A stretch of DNA of 64,000 nucleotides. Origin: Streptomyces gelaticus. Its GTDB lineage: Bacteria > Actinomycetota > Actinomycetes > Streptomycetales > Streptomycetaceae. Shown piece after piece: positions 25,367 to 34,965 of this stretch. The position numbers and the translations under genes were made by a program. The stretch is from contig NZ_BMTF01000027.1 in assembly GCF_014649535.1 (NCBI RefSeq), positions 1-64,000 on the forward strand, in the 5' to 3' direction. Under the pieces are notes generated by a model. It worked only from the letters and a program-made list of their open reading frames with translations. It had not been told where the DNA came from and did not search any database. Positions within the stretch are counted from its first letter, which is position 1. Each line of letters opens with the position of its first letter.

Positions 25367-25897
25367 ATGGCAGAGCAGGCGTTGGTCACGGGAATGGGCG
25401 GCAAGGAGCCGGACATCGACGCGGAGGCCTTCACGGCACCGACCTCGGTCGTCATCGGCGAGATCACGATGGCCGCGGGCTCCAGCGTCTGGTACCACGC
25501 CGTACTGCGCGCCGACTGCGGTCCGATCGTCATCGGGCCCGACAGCAACATCCAGGACAACTGCAGCGTCCATGTCGACCCGGGCTTTCCCGTCACGGTC
25601 GGCGAGCGCGTCTCGGTCGGGCACAACGCCGTGCTCCACGGCTGCACCATCGAGGACGACGTCCTCGTCGGCATGGGATCGACCGTCCTCAACGGCGCCC
25701 GCATCGGCGCCGGTTCACTGATCGCGGCGCAGGCGCTGGTCCCGCAGGGGATGCAGGTGCCCCCTGGTTCACTGGTCGCCGGTGTCCCCGCCAAGGTCAA
25801 GCGGCAGCTGACCGAGGAGGAGCTCGAAGGCATCAAGTTCAACGCGGTGGGCTACGTGGAACTGGCCAAGGCGCACCGCCAGGCCCACGAGGACTGA
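25367..25897 (+). CDS. Gamma-class carbonic anhydrase-like protein
   Basis: 176 residues, a left-handed beta-helix. The gamma-CA arrangement is visible: SVWYHAVLRADCGPIVIG, DNCSVHVDPGFPVTVG with a metal His, and SVGHNAVLHGCTIED with the two further His ligands. These proteins bind Zn/Fe/Co and some hydrate CO2; others (YrdA/PaaY group) have thioesterase or unknown roles. ATG at 25367 follows GGGAGGAACGGGCG. It is divergent from the acyltransferase gene. Confidence 0.9.
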   Translation: MAEQALVTGMGGKEPDIDAEAFTAPTSVVIGEITMAAGSSVWYHAVLRADCGPIVIGPDSNIQDNCSVHVDPGFPVTVGERVSVGHNAVLHGCTIEDDVLVGMGSTVLNGARIGAGSLIAAQALVPQGMQVPPGSLVAGVPAKVKRQLTEEELEGIKFNAVGYVELAKAHRQAHED

Positions 25898-25970
25898 GGG
25901 AAGAGGGCCGGAGGCGGGCGCCCGGCGGTTCCGTGGGCCCGCCGCCCCCGCTCCGTGCCGCCGTGGACGG

Positions 25971-26618
25971 TCAGTCCGCGACCGGCACCGCCGCCGGGGC
26001 GGCCGACATCCGCTCCGCCGCCTTCTTGGCCCGGTTCTTCACGATCAGCATCGAGGTGATGCCGATGAGCACCGCGGCCACGAGGCCGAGATACGAGAAC
26101 CGCTTGAGCCAGGCCTCTGCGACGACTCCCACCGAGTAGATGACGGCCGTGGTGCCGCCCGCCCAGACGATGCCGCCGAGCACATTGGCGATCAGGAATT
26201 TCCAGTACGGCATGTGCAGTACGCCCGCCAGCGGGCCGGCGAAGATCCTCAGCAGCGCCACGAAGCGGCCGAAGAACACCGCCCACATGCCCCACTTCTG
26301 GAACGAGCGCTCCGCCATCGCGATCTGGCTCTCCCCGAAGTGCTTGGGGAACTTCCCGCCCAGCCAGCCCAGCATCGGCCGGCCGCCCTTGCGGCCGATG
26401 GCGTACCCGATCGAGTCGCCGATGACGGCGCCGGCCGAGGCGCAGGCGCCGAGGATCCACGGGTCGATTCCGTCGTGCCCGGCGGCCAGGAGTGCCGCGC
26501 TGACCAGAACGATCTCGCCCGGCAGCGGAATGCCGAGGCTCTCCAGCCCGATGACCACACCCACCAGGGCATAGACGCTGACCGCGGGGATGGTCTCCAG
26601 CCATTCCTGGATGTGCAA
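25971..26618 (-). CDS. DedA-family membrane protein
   Basis: 215 residues with several membrane segments (VYALVGVVIGLESLGIPLPG, IVLVSAALLAAG, FLIANVLGGIVWAGGTTAVI). DedA signatures are GIPLPGE, the central GDSIGYAIGRKGG, and FGRFVALLRIFAGPLAGV with the conserved Arg. DedA proteins move undecaprenyl phosphate or polar lipids across the membrane. This links in theme to uppP further right, which regenerates the same carrier. Confidence 0.9.
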   Translation of the reverse strand: MHIQEWLETIPAVSVYALVGVVIGLESLGIPLPGEIVLVSAALLAAGHDGIDPWILGACASAGAVIGDSIGYAIGRKGGRPMLGWLGGKFPKHFGESQIAMAERSFQKWGMWAVFFGRFVALLRIFAGPLAGVLHMPYWKFLIANVLGGIVWAGGTTAVIYSVGVVAEAWLKRFSYLGLVAAVLIGITSMLIVKNRAKKAAERMSAAPAAVPVAD

Positions 26619-26712
26619 CGCCGATCCTCCCGTAACCGAATATCCGTTGCCCGCCGGGCAACTCCTCGGCGCACGGCGGGAAGCCTACCCGCCCGCCGTG
26701 CGGCCGAACAGC

Positions 26713-26761
26713 GCGAAGAGCCGCCACACGCCCAGGTGTTGGGTGCGTGGCGGCTCTTCGC
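26713..26761 (-). terminator. Strong terminator after the DUF4442 gene
   Basis: GCGAAGAGCCGCCAC (26713-26727) and GTGGCGGCTCTTCGC (26747-26761) form a perfect 15-bp stem. It begins 15 bases past the stop of the minus-strand thioesterase-like gene and insulates dedA. Confidence 0.85.
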
Positions 26762-26775
26762 CGAACCGGTCGGGA

Positions 26776-27228
26776 TCAGGCGTGGGGACGCAGCGTCCAG
26801 ACGACCGTCATCTCACCGGTCACCGCGCCGTCGGCGCGCTGGATCTCGATGGCCACGGGGAACTCCGGCCGTCGCCCCGCGTCGAGTTCGGCGATGACCT
26901 CGGCCGCCGGGCGGCCGAGGGTCGCCGTCGCGGTGACGACGCCCTTGGCCAGCTTCTTGTAGCCGATCTCCGCCTTCACCGCCAGCGGCACGGCCCGCGA
27001 CATCTGGTCGCCGAAGGCGGCGATGACGATCGCCCCGCTCGCCGACTCCGCCAGCGTGAACATCGCTCCGGCGTGCGGCCCGCCGATGTGGTTGTGGTAC
27101 GCGGCCTGGTCCGGCAGGCGGACCACCGCGCGCTCGGCGGTGGTCTCCAGGAATTCGAGATTGAGGGTACGGGCCATCGGAACCGTCGCCACGAGCATCT
27201 CGCCGACGGTCATCTGTTCAGCACTCAT
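26776..27228 (-). CDS. Hotdog-fold thioesterase-like protein (DUF4442)
   Basis: 150 residues of the hotdog fold: NHIGGPHAGAMFTLAESASG is the helix-loop that normally holds the catalytic Asn/Asp/Glu and substrate-binding Gly-Ala, and AEIGYKKLAKGVVTATATLG is the following strand pair. Likely an acyl-CoA thioesterase of the PaaI/DUF4442 type. ATG at 27228. Monocistronic, bounded by the hairpin downstream. Confidence 0.82.
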   Translation of the reverse strand: MSAEQMTVGEMLVATVPMARTLNLEFLETTAERAVVRLPDQAAYHNHIGGPHAGAMFTLAESASGAIVIAAFGDQMSRAVPLAVKAEIGYKKLAKGVVTATATLGRPAAEVIAELDAGRRPEFPVAIEIQRADGAVTGEMTVVWTLRPHA

Positions 27229-27366
27229 GGCCAGATGTTACTCACGAGTAAAACCCCTTGGCCATCCCCGGCGTCCCCCGGCGCCCCTCCTTGATCACGT
27301 CCGTCACCGTCCGCACACGGGGGCGGGCGTAGCAGACCGGCCTCCACCCCTCTATCGTTACTCGCC

Positions 27367-28467
27367 ATGTGGCCAGGACAGCAGCCGCCCGGGGGCGAGC
27401 AAAACCCGCAGGACCAGAATCAGAACCCGTACCAGCAGCCGGGGTACCAGCAGCCGAATCCCTATCAGCAGCCGGGATATCAGCAGCAGGGCCAGCCCGG
27501 ACAGCAGCCGGGGTATCAGCAGCAGGGCCAGCCCGGACAGCAGCCGGGGTATCAGCAGCAGGGTCAGCAGCCCGGCTATGCGCAGCCGAACCCGTACCAG
27601 CAGACGGTGCCGCAGTACGCGGTGCCCGGCCCGCCCGGTGCTCCGCAGCCCGGCGACAACAACAACAAGAAGAAGACCACCGCCGTCGCGATCGTCGCGG
27701 CCACCGCTGTCGTCGTGGCCGCCGTGGTGACCGGTGTCGTCGTGATGAACAAGGACGACAAGAGCAAGGACGTCGCCGACGACAAGCAGTCGTCCGCGCC
27801 CGCCAAGCCGTCCGAGTCCGCCTCCGGCGAAGCGAACCCGCGCAGCGACGACGGGGATCCCAAGCCCCTGATCCCCGGGTGGAAGGTCGTCACCAACCCC
27901 AAGTGGGGCACGCAGTTCGAAGTGCCCGGCGACTGGGAGGTCGGGACGCCCGGCACGTTCTCGTACTTCGAGGACGACAAGAAGGGTGACGGCTCGCCCC
28001 TCATCGGCTTCTCCGCGCCGTCGTACTTCCAGAAGAAGTGGTGCGTGGACGACTCCGACAAGGACGGTACCGACGAGGACATGAGCCTCGCCAGCGCCGG
28101 CACCAGGGGCGCCCAGGGCGCCACCGACGCCGCCAAGAACGCCCACAGCGAGGCCGGCACCTGGGCGTGGGCCGCCTACGCGCAGCACATGCCGCAGAGC
28201 ACCATCAAGTTCACCGAGGCCAAGCAGTACACGACCAAGTCGGGCCTCACCGGCCAGGTCGTCACCGCAACCGCCCCGAACGTCACGAAGCGGAAGAAGT
28301 GCGACAGCGACGGCAAGGCCATCGCCTTCACCTTCAAGAACAAGAAGGGTGAGTTCGCGTCGTGGGTCCTGTACGGGGCCGACTCCGTCAAGGACGAACT
28401 CCCGGACACGACGGTCCAGAAGATCCTCAGCACCGTGCGGCTGGTGGACGTCGTCAAGACCGACTGA
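27367..28467 (+). CDS. PQ-rich membrane-anchored protein of unknown function
   Basis: 366 residues. The first 95 are Gln/Pro/Tyr/Gly repeats of the type NPYQQPGYQQQGQPGQ, a low-complexity cytoplasmic tail. After KKK a single membrane helix (TAVAIVAATAVVVAAVVTGV) leads to an acidic linker and an extracytoplasmic domain of about 200 residues (GWKVVTNPKWGTQFEVPGDW, then blocks with C residues around WCVDDSD and KKCDSDGK that may form a disulfide). The layout is common in Streptomyces surface proteins of unknown role. Part of the repeat region is duplicated exactly at DNA level. Confidence 0.75.
   Translation: MWPGQQPPGGEQNPQDQNQNPYQQPGYQQPNPYQQPGYQQQGQPGQQPGYQQQGQPGQQPGYQQQGQQPGYAQPNPYQQTVPQYAVPGPPGAPQPGDNNNKKKTTAVAIVAATAVVVAAVVTGVVVMNKDDKSKDVADDKQSSAPAKPSESASGEANPRSDDGDPKPLIPGWKVVTNPKWGTQFEVPGDWEVGTPGTFSYFEDDKKGDGSPLIGFSAPSYFQKKWCVDDSDKDGTDEDMSLASAGTRGAQGATDAAKNAHSEAGTWAWAAYAQHMPQSTIKFTEAKQYTTKSGLTGQVVTATAPNVTKRKKCDSDGKAIAFTFKNKKGEFASWVLYGADSVKDELPDTTVQKILSTVRLVDVVKTD
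27478..27566 (+). repeat. 36-bp tandem repeat inside the PQ-rich gene
   Basis: A 36-base unit beginning TATCAGCAGCAGGGCCAGCC occurs twice exactly (27478-27513, 27514-27549) and starts a third time before diverging. It encodes a 12-residue YQQQGQPGQQPG unit. Exact identity suggests recent slippage, so copy number may vary between strains. Confidence 0.85.
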
Positions 28468-28530
28468 TCCCTTTCCCCTCCCCCGGAAAACAGTTGGCAC
28501 GGCGGGGGATGCGGCGGCGATAGTCCCTTG

Positions 28531-29829
28531 GTGACTGTCGCCCCCGCCCCCGCCTCCCGACCACTGCGTCCCGGCCGCAACTACCGTCTGCTGACCGCTG
28601 CCGCGATCATCACTGGCCTGGGTACCCATGGCGCGCTGATCGCGGCGGCGTTCGCCGTTCTGAAGGCGGGCGGTGACGGCGGCGACGTCGGTCTGGTGGC
28701 CGCCGCCAGGACCGCACCTCTGGTGCTCTTCTTGCTGGTCGGCGGCGCGATCGCGGACCGGCTGCCGCGCCACCGGGTGATGGTCGCGGCGAACGCCCTC
28801 AACTGCCTCTCGCAGGCGGCGTTCGCCTGGCTGGTCCTGGCCGGTGATCCGAAGCTGTGGCAGATGATGCTGCTCACCGCGTTGTGCGGCACGGGGCAGG
28901 CGTTCTTCAACCCGGCGGCCGAGGGCATGCTGATGTCAAGCGTCAGCCGTGAGCAGGCGAGCAGGGCCTTCGCACTGTTCCGGATGGCCATGCAGGGCGC
29001 CTCGATCGGCGGTGCGGCGCTCGGCGGCGCCATGATCGCGGCGATGGACCCGGGCTGGGTGCTGGCCGTCGACGCCGCGGCCTTCGCGGTGGCGGGTGCG
29101 CTGCGCGCGTTCCTGGACGTCAGCCACATTGCCCCGCGCGCGCCGGGCGGCGGCCTGCTCGCCGATATGCGGGACGGCTGGCAGGAGTTCATCGGCCGCC
29201 CCTGGCTGTGGAGCATCGTGGCGCAGTTCTCGGTGGTGGTCGCCGCGGTGGGTGCGGCCGAGTCGGTGTACGGTCCGCTGGTCGCACGGGACGAGCTCGG
29301 TGGTGCCCGCCCCTGGGGTTTCGCGCTCGCCGCGTTCGGGGCGGGCACCTTGGGCGGGGCGCTGCTGATGACGCGCTGGAAGCCCCGGCGGCTGTTGCTG
29401 GCCGGAACACTCTGTGTCTTCCCGCTGGCGCTGCCGGCGGCGGGCCTCGCGGTGCCGTTGCCGGTGGGCGCGCTCTGCCTGGTGATGTTCGTCAGCGGGG
29501 TGGCCATCGAGGTGTTCGGGGTCTCGTGGATGACGGCCATGCATCAGGAGATCCCGGAGGAGAAGCTCTCGCGGGTCTCGGCGTACGACTGGTTCGGCTC
29601 GGTGGCGATGATGCCGGTGGCCACCGCGCTCGCCGGTCCGGTGGAGTCGCTGGTCGGGCGGAGCGAGGCCCTGTGGGGCTGCGCAGCGCTGATCGTGCTG
29701 GTCACCGGGGCCGTGCTGTTCGTGCCGGAGGTACGCGGTCTGACCCGGGCCCCCGTCACCGCCGAGGTGGCGAAGGACCGGGGACCGGCCTCAGCCGATG
29801 CTGAAGGCTCCGTCGGGCGGCTCGGGTGA
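28531..29829 (+). CDS. MFS transporter (drug-efflux type)
   Basis: About 432 residues with twelve probable membrane helices. The A-like loop after helix 2 reads VGGAIADRLPRHRVMV, a GxxxDRxxR motif variant, and FNPAAEGMLMSSV lies in helix 5 as in DHA-type efflux proteins. It likely exports small molecules with proton exchange. The GTG at 28531 follows a -10-like GATAGT by only eight bases, so the message may be leaderless. Its 3' end overlaps the convergent methyltransferase-like gene by 39 bases. Confidence 0.85.
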   Translation: MTVAPAPASRPLRPGRNYRLLTAAAIITGLGTHGALIAAAFAVLKAGGDGGDVGLVAAARTAPLVLFLLVGGAIADRLPRHRVMVAANALNCLSQAAFAWLVLAGDPKLWQMMLLTALCGTGQAFFNPAAEGMLMSSVSREQASRAFALFRMAMQGASIGGAALGGAMIAAMDPGWVLAVDAAAFAVAGALRAFLDVSHIAPRAPGGGLLADMRDGWQEFIGRPWLWSIVAQFSVVVAAVGAAESVYGPLVARDELGGARPWGFALAAFGAGTLGGALLMTRWKPRRLLLAGTLCVFPLALPAAGLAVPLPVGALCLVMFVSGVAIEVFGVSWMTAMHQEIPEEKLSRVSAYDWFGSVAMMPVATALAGPVESLVGRSEALWGCAALIVLVTGAVLFVPEVRGLTRAPVTAEVAKDRGPASADAEGSVGRLG

Positions 29830-30636
29830 GGCGACCGCCGCACCGTCCCTGACCGGCCCGGCGGCACCGGTGAGCCGGTCCAGCGCGGCGCCGTGCTCGA
29901 CCCTGGCGGGAAAGGCGTCGGCGGCGCAGCGGCGGGTCAGCGTGGCGGTGTCGATGGGGCTCGGGGAGGCGACCAGGACGAGGTTGCCGAAGCGCCGGCC
30001 GCGCAGCACCGCGGGTTCGGCGATGAGCGCAAGTTCCTCGAAGACGGCTGCGAAAGTGGCCAGTTGGGAGCGGAGGAAGCCGAAGGGAGCGCCGTCCGCG
30101 AGGTTGGCGGCGTAGATTCCCTCGTCCCGCAGCGACCGGCGGGCAGCCTTCGCGTATTCGACGGTGGTGAGGTGGGCGGGCACGCGCGAGCCGCTGAAGA
30201 CGTCCGCGATCAGGATGTCGAGGGAGCCGGGCGCGGTCTGTTCCAGCCTGCTGCGGGCGTCCGCGCCGTGCACGGTGATCCCGCTGCCGTCGGGGACCGG
30301 CAGCTGCTCGGCGACGAGTTCGAGGAGCCCGAGGTCGGCCTCGACGACGTCCTGGCGGGAGCCGGGTCTGACCGCGGCGACATAGCGGGGCAGGGTGAGC
30401 GCACCGCCACCGAGGTGGAGTACGTCCAGCGGTGCGCCCGGTGACGCCGCGCAGTCGATGACGTGGGCGAGCCGTCGCGCGTACTCGAATTCGAGATGGT
30501 CCGGCGCGTCGAGGTCGACGTAGGACTGGGGCGCGCCGTCGACGGTGAGCAGCCAGGCCCTCTCCCGGTCCACGTCGGGGAGAAGCCTGGCAGTGCCCTG
30601 GTCCACGTCCCGGATGACCGGTATCGAGTCGTTCAC
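29791..30636 (-). CDS. Spermidine synthase-like protein
   Basis: 281 residues with the Rossmann fold of polyamine synthases: QSYVDLDAPDHLEFEYARRL resembles the substrate gate, VLHLGGGALTLPRYVAAVRP is the glycine-rich nucleotide loop, and DILIADVFSGSRVPAHLT is the catalytic-loop position. Short actinobacterial forms of this kind are called spermidine synthase-like or methyltransferase; polyamine production is not shown. It starts 22 bases downstream of the patatin gene, same strand, and is probably cotranscribed with it. Confidence 0.8.
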   Translation of the reverse strand: MNDSIPVIRDVDQGTARLLPDVDRERAWLLTVDGAPQSYVDLDAPDHLEFEYARRLAHVIDCAASPGAPLDVLHLGGGALTLPRYVAAVRPGSRQDVVEADLGLLELVAEQLPVPDGSGITVHGADARSRLEQTAPGSLDILIADVFSGSRVPAHLTTVEYAKAARRSLRDEGIYAANLADGAPFGFLRSQLATFAAVFEELALIAEPAVLRGRRFGNLVLVASPSPIDTATLTRRCAADAFPARVEHGAALDRLTGAAGPVRDGAAVASPEPPDGAFSIG

Positions 30637-30658
30637 TCCTCCATTGTGCGGTGCCGGA

Positions 30659-31504
30659 TCAGCTGCTCAGGACCGCGGCCACGGCTTCGGTGTGTGCCGT
30701 CGACTGGGCCAGCCCGGCGCGGGCGGCCGCCGCGCGGCAGCTCGGGTCGAGGGGATTGCGGCCGAAAGCCTTCTTCGCCGCCGCGTCCGGGGTGATGACC
30801 TCGACCCGGGCTCCGTTCGCGGCGAGCGCGGCCGCCTGCGAACTCGGCGAGGCGATGGCCTTGTTGCCGCCGGCCGACGGGGCGATGACGACGACGCGTC
30901 CGTATCCGGCGGCGAGCTGGGCGTTGGCCGTGGAGTGCACCCCGCCGTCGATCCAGGTCCGCCCCTGGAAGCGGGCGACGGGCCAGACGCCGGGGACCGC
31001 GGAGCTCGCGGTGACGGCGTCGGCGAGGGACACCCCGCTGTCCTTGTCGAACGTGTGGAGTTCGCCGGTCGTGGCGTCGACGGCGGTGACGATCAGGGGG
31101 CGCTCCGGCCACTCGGGCGAAAGCAGACGGCCCGCGATCGCCGCGCGCCGTTCCTCCTCGGTGACGCCCAGCCTGGCGCCCTGCGCGATCCTGCCCAGCT
31201 TCCGGCCGTACGCGTCCGGGGTCCGGGCGGACAGTACGGCCCCGGCGTAGCGCAGCAGGGTGAGCAGGCCGAGCTTGCCGCCGGTGATGTCCTGCGGATC
31301 GGCGAGCTGAAGTTCGTAGAGTTCGGGAAGACCGGTCAGTCCGGAGGCCAGCTGTGCGCCGACCGTCGCTCCCGCCGAGCTGCCGATGATCAGATCCGCC
31401 GCGGAGAGGTCCACGCCCGACTTCGCGAGCCCGTGCAGGATGCCGGTCTCCCAGGCACCGCCGGTGACACCGCCGGAACCCAGTACCAGTGCTGTGTCTG
31501 TCAT
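30659..31504 (-). CDS. Patatin-like phospholipase
   Basis: About 281 residues. ALVLGSGGVTGGAWETGIL gives the Gly-rich oxyanion loop, LIIGSSAGATVGAQLA carries the nucleophile in GxSxG, and WIDGGVHSTANAQ holds the catalytic Asp in DGG. These are the complete patatin dyad motifs. ATG at 31504 follows GGGAG. Patatin enzymes cleave acyl chains from lipids. It sits between tuf3 and the spermidine-synthase-like gene and is separated from tuf3 by a strong terminator. Confidence 0.88.
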   Translation of the reverse strand: MTDTALVLGSGGVTGGAWETGILHGLAKSGVDLSAADLIIGSSAGATVGAQLASGLTGLPELYELQLADPQDITGGKLGLLTLLRYAGAVLSARTPDAYGRKLGRIAQGARLGVTEEERRAAIAGRLLSPEWPERPLIVTAVDATTGELHTFDKDSGVSLADAVTASSAVPGVWPVARFQGRTWIDGGVHSTANAQLAAGYGRVVVIAPSAGGNKAIASPSSQAAALAANGARVEVITPDAAAKKAFGRNPLDPSCRAAAARAGLAQSTAHTEAVAAVLSS

Positions 31505-31528
31505 GCCGTCAGTCTCCCGCACGGCCCC

Positions 31529-31563
31529 GGGCCCGCCTCCCGTGGGGTACGGAAGGCGGGCCC
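31529..31563 (-). terminator. Terminator of the tuf3 transcript
   Basis: GGGCCCGCCT (31529-31538) pairs with AGGCGGGCCC (31554-31563), with an inner CCGT/ACGG extension. It starts 16 bases past the tuf3 stop on the minus strand. Confidence 0.75.
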
Positions 31564-31578
31564 TTGGTGCCTCGCGGT

Positions 31579-32754
<1,176 letters not shown>

Positions 32755-33167
32755 GGTTCATTCCTTGGTGCTCGAAGCTGAGAGAGAAGACCCCAGGGCC
32801 CCGCCGACCCTCCCCTTGCGGGGTCCGCCGGACTGTCGGGGGAGGGTCAGCTTCGGGCGCCGCCGGTGGGCGCGGCGGCAGCGGTGGACGCTGCCGCGAG
32901 GAGTGCTGCGGTGACGGGGCTCACGGCAGCCTTCGGCGCGTCCGCGACTGCGGACGGCGCTGCGGGGAAGGCGTACCGGAACATGGGTCCGATCATGTCG
33001 GACGGGCCTGGCCGCGTCGAATGGTTTTCGGGCGGACGCCCCGGTCCCGGCAAGGGAGTTCGGCCCGCGCCCGGCCGACGAAGCGGGCACGGGGTGCGGC
33101 ATCGGCCGCCCGGCGGCCGACGCGCACGTTACAGCGATCCCCCACCGTCGTCGGTTACTCTCCCCGC
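32755..33167. other. Gene-free stretch upstream of tuf3 with one doubtful small ORF
   Basis: About 410 bases between divergent tuf3 and the TVP38-like gene. It must hold both promoters, but I see no clear -35/-10 pair. On the minus strand 32996-32847 could encode a 49-residue peptide starting MIGPMFRYAFPAAPSAV and rich in Ala, in the position of a tuf3 leader; it lacks a ribosome site, so it is not called as a gene. Confidence 0.4.
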
Positions 33168-33881
33168 ATGCTCGACCCCGCCCCCGCCGCCCGGCCCGCC
33201 ACCGGCCTCGCCGTGCGCTGCACGAGGGCGCTGCTCTCGCCCTGGTCCCGGTTCTCGCTGCTCGTTGCCGTGCTGCTGGGCGCCGCGGCCACGATGCTCC
33301 TCCTCGATCCCCAGCAGCTGCTCGCCACCGGCTGGCCCGCCCGGCTCAGCGGAGGCGCCCTCGCGGTGATCCTGTTCGGTGTCGCGTACGGCGTGTGCAC
33401 GGTGGCGTTCGTCCCGCGGCCGCTGCTCAACCTCGCGGCCGGCGCGCTCTTCGGTACGCAGGCGGGACTGACCGCCGCACTGGCCGGGACGGTGCTCGGC
33501 GCGGGCATCTCGTTCGGGCTGGGCCGGGTGCTGGGGCAGGACGCGCTCCGTACGCTGCTGCGCGGGCGGTGGCTGAAGGCCGCGGACGGCCAGTTGAGCA
33601 GGCACGGGTTCCGCTCGATGCTGGCGCTGCGGCTGTTCCCGGGTGTGCCGTTCGCGGCGGCCAACTACTGCGCGGCGGTGTCGCGGATGGGGTATCCGCC
33701 GTTCCTTGCGGCCACCGGGATCGGCTCGATCCCGAACACCGCCGCCTATGTCGTCGCGGGCAGCAAGGCCTCGGCACCGACGTCTCCGGCGTTCCTCGTA
33801 GCGATGGGCTTCATCGTGCTGACGGGGCTCGGCGCGGCCGTCGTCGCCTGGCGCAAGCGTCACCGTCTGACCGCCGGGTGA
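33168..33881 (+). CDS. TVP38/TMEM64-family membrane protein
   Basis: About 237 residues, several membrane helices. The SNARE-associated/VTT domain is seen in VAFVPRPLLNLAAGALFGT, GAGISFGLGRVLGQDALR and LALRLFPGVPFAAANYCAAV. VTT proteins are related to DedA and probably act as lipid scramblases or ion-coupled transporters. No ribosome site is evident before the ATG; a leaderless start is likely. Its neighbour uppP acts on the same undecaprenyl lipid pool that DedA-like proteins handle. Confidence 0.8.
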   Translation: MLDPAPAARPATGLAVRCTRALLSPWSRFSLLVAVLLGAAATMLLLDPQQLLATGWPARLSGGALAVILFGVAYGVCTVAFVPRPLLNLAAGALFGTQAGLTAALAGTVLGAGISFGLGRVLGQDALRTLLRGRWLKAADGQLSRHGFRSMLALRLFPGVPFAAANYCAAVSRMGYPPFLAATGIGSIPNTAAYVVAGSKASAPTSPAFLVAMGFIVLTGLGAAVVAWRKRHRLTAG

Positions 33882-33941
33882 GCCGGTGCCCACGGCGCCC
33901 GGCACCGGAGCGGGGGGCGGCCCGGGGGCGCGCGTAACGCT

Positions 33942-33963
33942 GTTCATCTGAGGGCGGTACCCT
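33942..33963 (+). promoter_or_regulatory. Promoter-like region of uppP with PHO-box-like unit
   Basis: GTTCATCTGAG (33942-33952) matches one 11-base PhoP repeat and is followed by TACCCT (33958-33963) as a possible -10 element. Only one good repeat is visible, so PhoP binding is tentative. The 130-base leader up to uppP holds a CCGACGG/CCGTCGG pair around 34033-34055. Confidence 0.35.
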
Positions 33964-34092
33964 GCCCGCGACCGACCGAAGATCTCCGGGCCCGTGACGG
34001 GCCTGTCCTCAATTGACCGAAATGCGCACGCTGCCGACGGTTCTCGCTGCCGTCGGCCGATGCACGATCACCTCCGGGATGGCCAAAGCCCC

Positions 34093-34965
34093 ATGAGCTG
34101 GTTCGAATCGTTCGTCCTGGGCCTCGTTCAGGGTCTGACCGAGTTCCTGCCGATTTCTTCCAGCGCGCATCTGCGGCTCACCGCCGCGTTCGCCGGCTGG
34201 CACGACCCGGGTGCGGCGTTCACCGCCATCACCCAGATCGGCACGGAGGCGGCAGTCCTCATCTATTTCCGCAAGGACATCGTCCGGATCGTCTCGGCCT
34301 GGTTCCGTTCGCTGACCGACCGGTCGATGCGCGGCGACCACGACGCCCAGATGGGCTGGCTGGTCATCGTGGGCTCCATCCCCATCGGCGTGCTCGGCGT
34401 AACGCTCAAGGACCAGATCGAGGGCCCGTTCCGCGATCTGCGGCTGATCGCCACCACGCTGATCGTGATGGGTGTCGTCCTCGGGATCGCCGACCGGCTC
34501 GCCGCCCGCGACGAGGCGGGCGGGAAGCACCGGGCCGGAAAGCAGCGCAAGACGCTCAGGGAACTCGGGGTGAAGGACGGCCTGATCTTCGGTTTCTGCC
34601 AGGCGATGGCCCTGATCCCGGGGGTCTCCCGCTCCGGAGCCACGATCAGCGGCGGTCTGCTGATGGGATACACCCGCGAGGCTGCGGCCCGGTACTCCTT
34701 CCTGCTCGCGATCCCGGCGGTGCTCGCCTCGGGTGTCTTCGAGCTGAAGGACGCCGGTGAGGGCCATGTGTCGTGGGGGCCGACGATCTTCGCGACCGTC
34801 ATCGCGTTCGGCGTGGGGTACGCGGTCATCGCCTGGTTCATGAAGTTCATCACGACCAAGAGCTTCATGCCGTTCGTCATCTACCGGATCATTCTGGGCA
34901 TTTTGCTCTTTGCCCTGGTCGGCATGGGAGTCCTGAGTCCCCATGCCGGCGAATCCGCCGGGTGA
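34093..34965 (+). CDS. uppP: Undecaprenyl-diphosphatase (BacA type)
   Basis: 290 residues, integral membrane. It has the two UppP signatures: LVQGLTEFLPISSSAHL near the N-terminus with the catalytic Glu and Ser, and LIPGVSRSGATISGGLLMG in the second half with the phosphate-binding Arg. The enzyme removes a phosphate from undecaprenyl diphosphate outside the membrane so the carrier can be reused for peptidoglycan, and raises bacitracin tolerance. The ATG at 34093 fits the family N-terminus. Confidence 0.95.
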   Translation: MSWFESFVLGLVQGLTEFLPISSSAHLRLTAAFAGWHDPGAAFTAITQIGTEAAVLIYFRKDIVRIVSAWFRSLTDRSMRGDHDAQMGWLVIVGSIPIGVLGVTLKDQIEGPFRDLRLIATTLIVMGVVLGIADRLAARDEAGGKHRAGKQRKTLRELGVKDGLIFGFCQAMALIPGVSRSGATISGGLLMGYTREAAARYSFLLAIPAVLASGVFELKDAGEGHVSWGPTIFATVIAFGVGYAVIAWFMKFITTKSFMPFVIYRIILGILLFALVGMGVLSPHAGESAG

